From positions 1-7,128 of the forward strand of contig CAYNJC010000073.1 in the NCBI GenBank assembly GCA_964397565.1: a DNA stretch of 7,128 bases, given 5' to 3'. The position numbers and the translations under genes are program-made. Each line of letters begins with the position of its first letter. The stretch's first letter is position 1. Origin of the DNA: JAPLST01 sp964397565. Lineage in GTDB: Bacteria > Auribacterota > UBA3054 > JAPLST01. Of the stretch, positions 6,659 to 7,128 are shown piece after piece. The notes under the pieces were generated by a model that was not told where the DNA came from, did not search any database, and worked only from the letters and a program-made list of their open reading frames with translations.

Positions 6659-6760
6659 CTTGGTTATTGGATATTGAGTGTTGGGCGTTGGTTATTCGAT
6701 TGCGCATCGCAGCGGAATATCCAATATTGAACAAGGAATGTCCAATAGCCAAGTTCAATA
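6659..6760. other. Nested hairpin-forming inverted repeats inside the 122-bp unit (first copy described)
   Basis: Arm 6665-6675 (TATTGGATATT) is perfectly complementary to 6716-6726 (AATATCCAATA). An overlapping, longer arm 6659-6675 can instead pair over 17 positions with 6737-6753 (AATGTCCAATAGCCAAG), using two G-U wobbles in plus-strand RNA. A further perfect 8-bp pair is TATTGAAC 6725-6732 with GTTCAATA 6753-6760, and a small one is CGAT-TGCGC-ATCG at 6698-6710. The arms overlap, so these folds compete. Copies 2 to 4 carry a C-C mismatch in the long stem because their left flank is CTTCG instead of CTTGG. Confidence 0.7.
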
Positions 6761-7128
6761 ATGCCTCTTCATATTCTTTCCTTCGTTATTGGATATTGAG
6801 TGTTGGGCGTTGGTTATTCGATTGCGCATCGCAGCGGAATATCCAATATTGAACAAGGAATGTCCAATAGCCAAGTTCAATAATGCCTCTTCATATTCTT
6901 TCCTTCGTTATTGGATATTGAGTGTTGGGCGTTGGTTATTCGATTGCGCATCGCAGCGGAATATCCAATATTGAACAAGGAATGTCCAATAGCCAAGTTC
7001 AATAATGCCTCTTCATATTCTTTCCTTCGTTATTGGATATTGAGTGTTGGGCGTTGGTTATTCGATTGCGCAGCGCAGCGGAATATCCAATATTGAACAA
7101 GGAATGTCCAATAGCCAAGTTCAATAAT
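6664..7128. repeat. Tandem array of a 122-bp unit, 3.8 copies, cut by the window edge
   Basis: Units start at 6664, 6786, 6908 and 7030. The first three are identical over 122 bp as read by eye. The fourth (99 bp visible) differs by one base, T6707 becoming G7073. The unit is AT-richer than the genes and is rich in TTGGATATT-like words on both strands. Bases just left of the first unit (TCTTTACTTGG) resemble the end of a unit (TCTTTCCTTCG), so the array may begin slightly earlier. Each unit has a TTG-initiated 61-codon frame on the plus strand, but 122 is not a multiple of 3 and nothing suggests translation. No genes are seen in 6635-7128. It is neither CRISPR (no spacers) nor a recognised insertion sequence. 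Confidence 0.95.
6716..6744 (-). promoter_or_regulatory. Weak candidate sigma-70-like promoter in each repeat unit, facing the operon
   Basis: On the minus strand TGGACA (6744-6739, 5 of 6 to TTGACA) is followed after 17 nt by GATATT (6721-6716, 4 of 6 to TATAAT), which would start transcription roughly 75 nt upstream of the first PAS gene. The same pair recurs at +122, +244 and +366. AT-rich sequence gives such matches by chance, and these bases are also hairpin arms, so this is only a suggestion. Confidence 0.2.

Noticed and set aside
6667..7096. Repeated 61-codon TTG-start frames on the plus strand of the array
   Set aside because: They are the same repeat read three times. The unit length is not a multiple of three, the start is TTG without a ribosome binding site, and the peptide follows from the hairpin-rich repeat.
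6664..7128. Array of integron attC sites (length near that of Vibrio repeats, and one GTTGGGC fits GTTRRRY)
   Set aside because: The partner core RYYYAAC is not found on the plus strand of the unit, there are no gene cassettes between copies, and direct head-to-tail attC copies would be unexpected.
6664..7128. CRISPR array or replication iterons
   Set aside because: The units abut with no unique spacers, which excludes CRISPR. No DnaA box of the TTATCCACA type and no replication gene nearby support an origin.

Overview
The window is a bacterial, GC-rich (by eye), single-direction locus. Every supported gene lies on the minus strand and reads from about 6634 leftward past position 1. No taxonomic marker gene is present. 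The style of the PAS proteins, the heptanucleotide microsatellites and the AT-rich repeat built on TTGGATATT-type words resemble what I recall from Verrucomicrobiota/Lentisphaerota/Kiritimatiellota-type genomes or metagenome bins. That placement is a weak impression.

Layout in transcription order. (1) 6664-7128: a tandem array of a 122-bp unit, three full copies plus 99 bp of a fourth that runs off the window edge. Copies are identical except for one base, and each unit can fold into hairpins. (2) 6635-6652: a CAGGGTT heptamer microsatellite directly before the first gene. (3) 5546-6634: a 362-residue protein with two PAS domains. (4) 5467-5565: a doubtful 32-codon ORF whose stop overlaps the next start. 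(5) 4682-5470: thiM, hydroxyethylthiazole kinase. (6) 3595-4662: a second two-PAS protein. (7) 764-3598: a 944-residue protein with an N-terminal MEDS domain and five PAS domains. (8) 1-760: the first 253 residues of a protein with a probable signal sequence and a family-3 periplasmic solute-binding domain of the kind found at the front of BvgS-type sensor kinases, cut by the window edge.

Spacing argues for one operon. The PAS-to-thiM gap is 75 nt, thiM to the second PAS gene is 19 nt, the second PAS and MEDS genes overlap by 4 nt (ATGA), and the MEDS gene is separated from the solute-binding gene by only a second stop codon. None of the three complete sensor proteins has a visible kinase, cyclase, phosphodiesterase or DNA-binding output domain. 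All three end in the same roughly 40-residue helical tail (W..V.LGRE.R..ELK.EVN.L...G). The only candidate output protein is the truncated solute-binding one, which may carry a kinase beyond the window. A working picture, which is inference, is a multi-input sensory complex: cytosolic PAS/MEDS proteins that associate through their shared tails and act on a membrane sensor kinase, co-expressed with a thiamine-salvage enzyme.

Most worth a second look: the 122-bp structured array that begins just upstream of the operon, the heptamer repeat that forms the stop/start junction at 746-766, the shared output-less tail module, and thiM placed inside a sensory operon.
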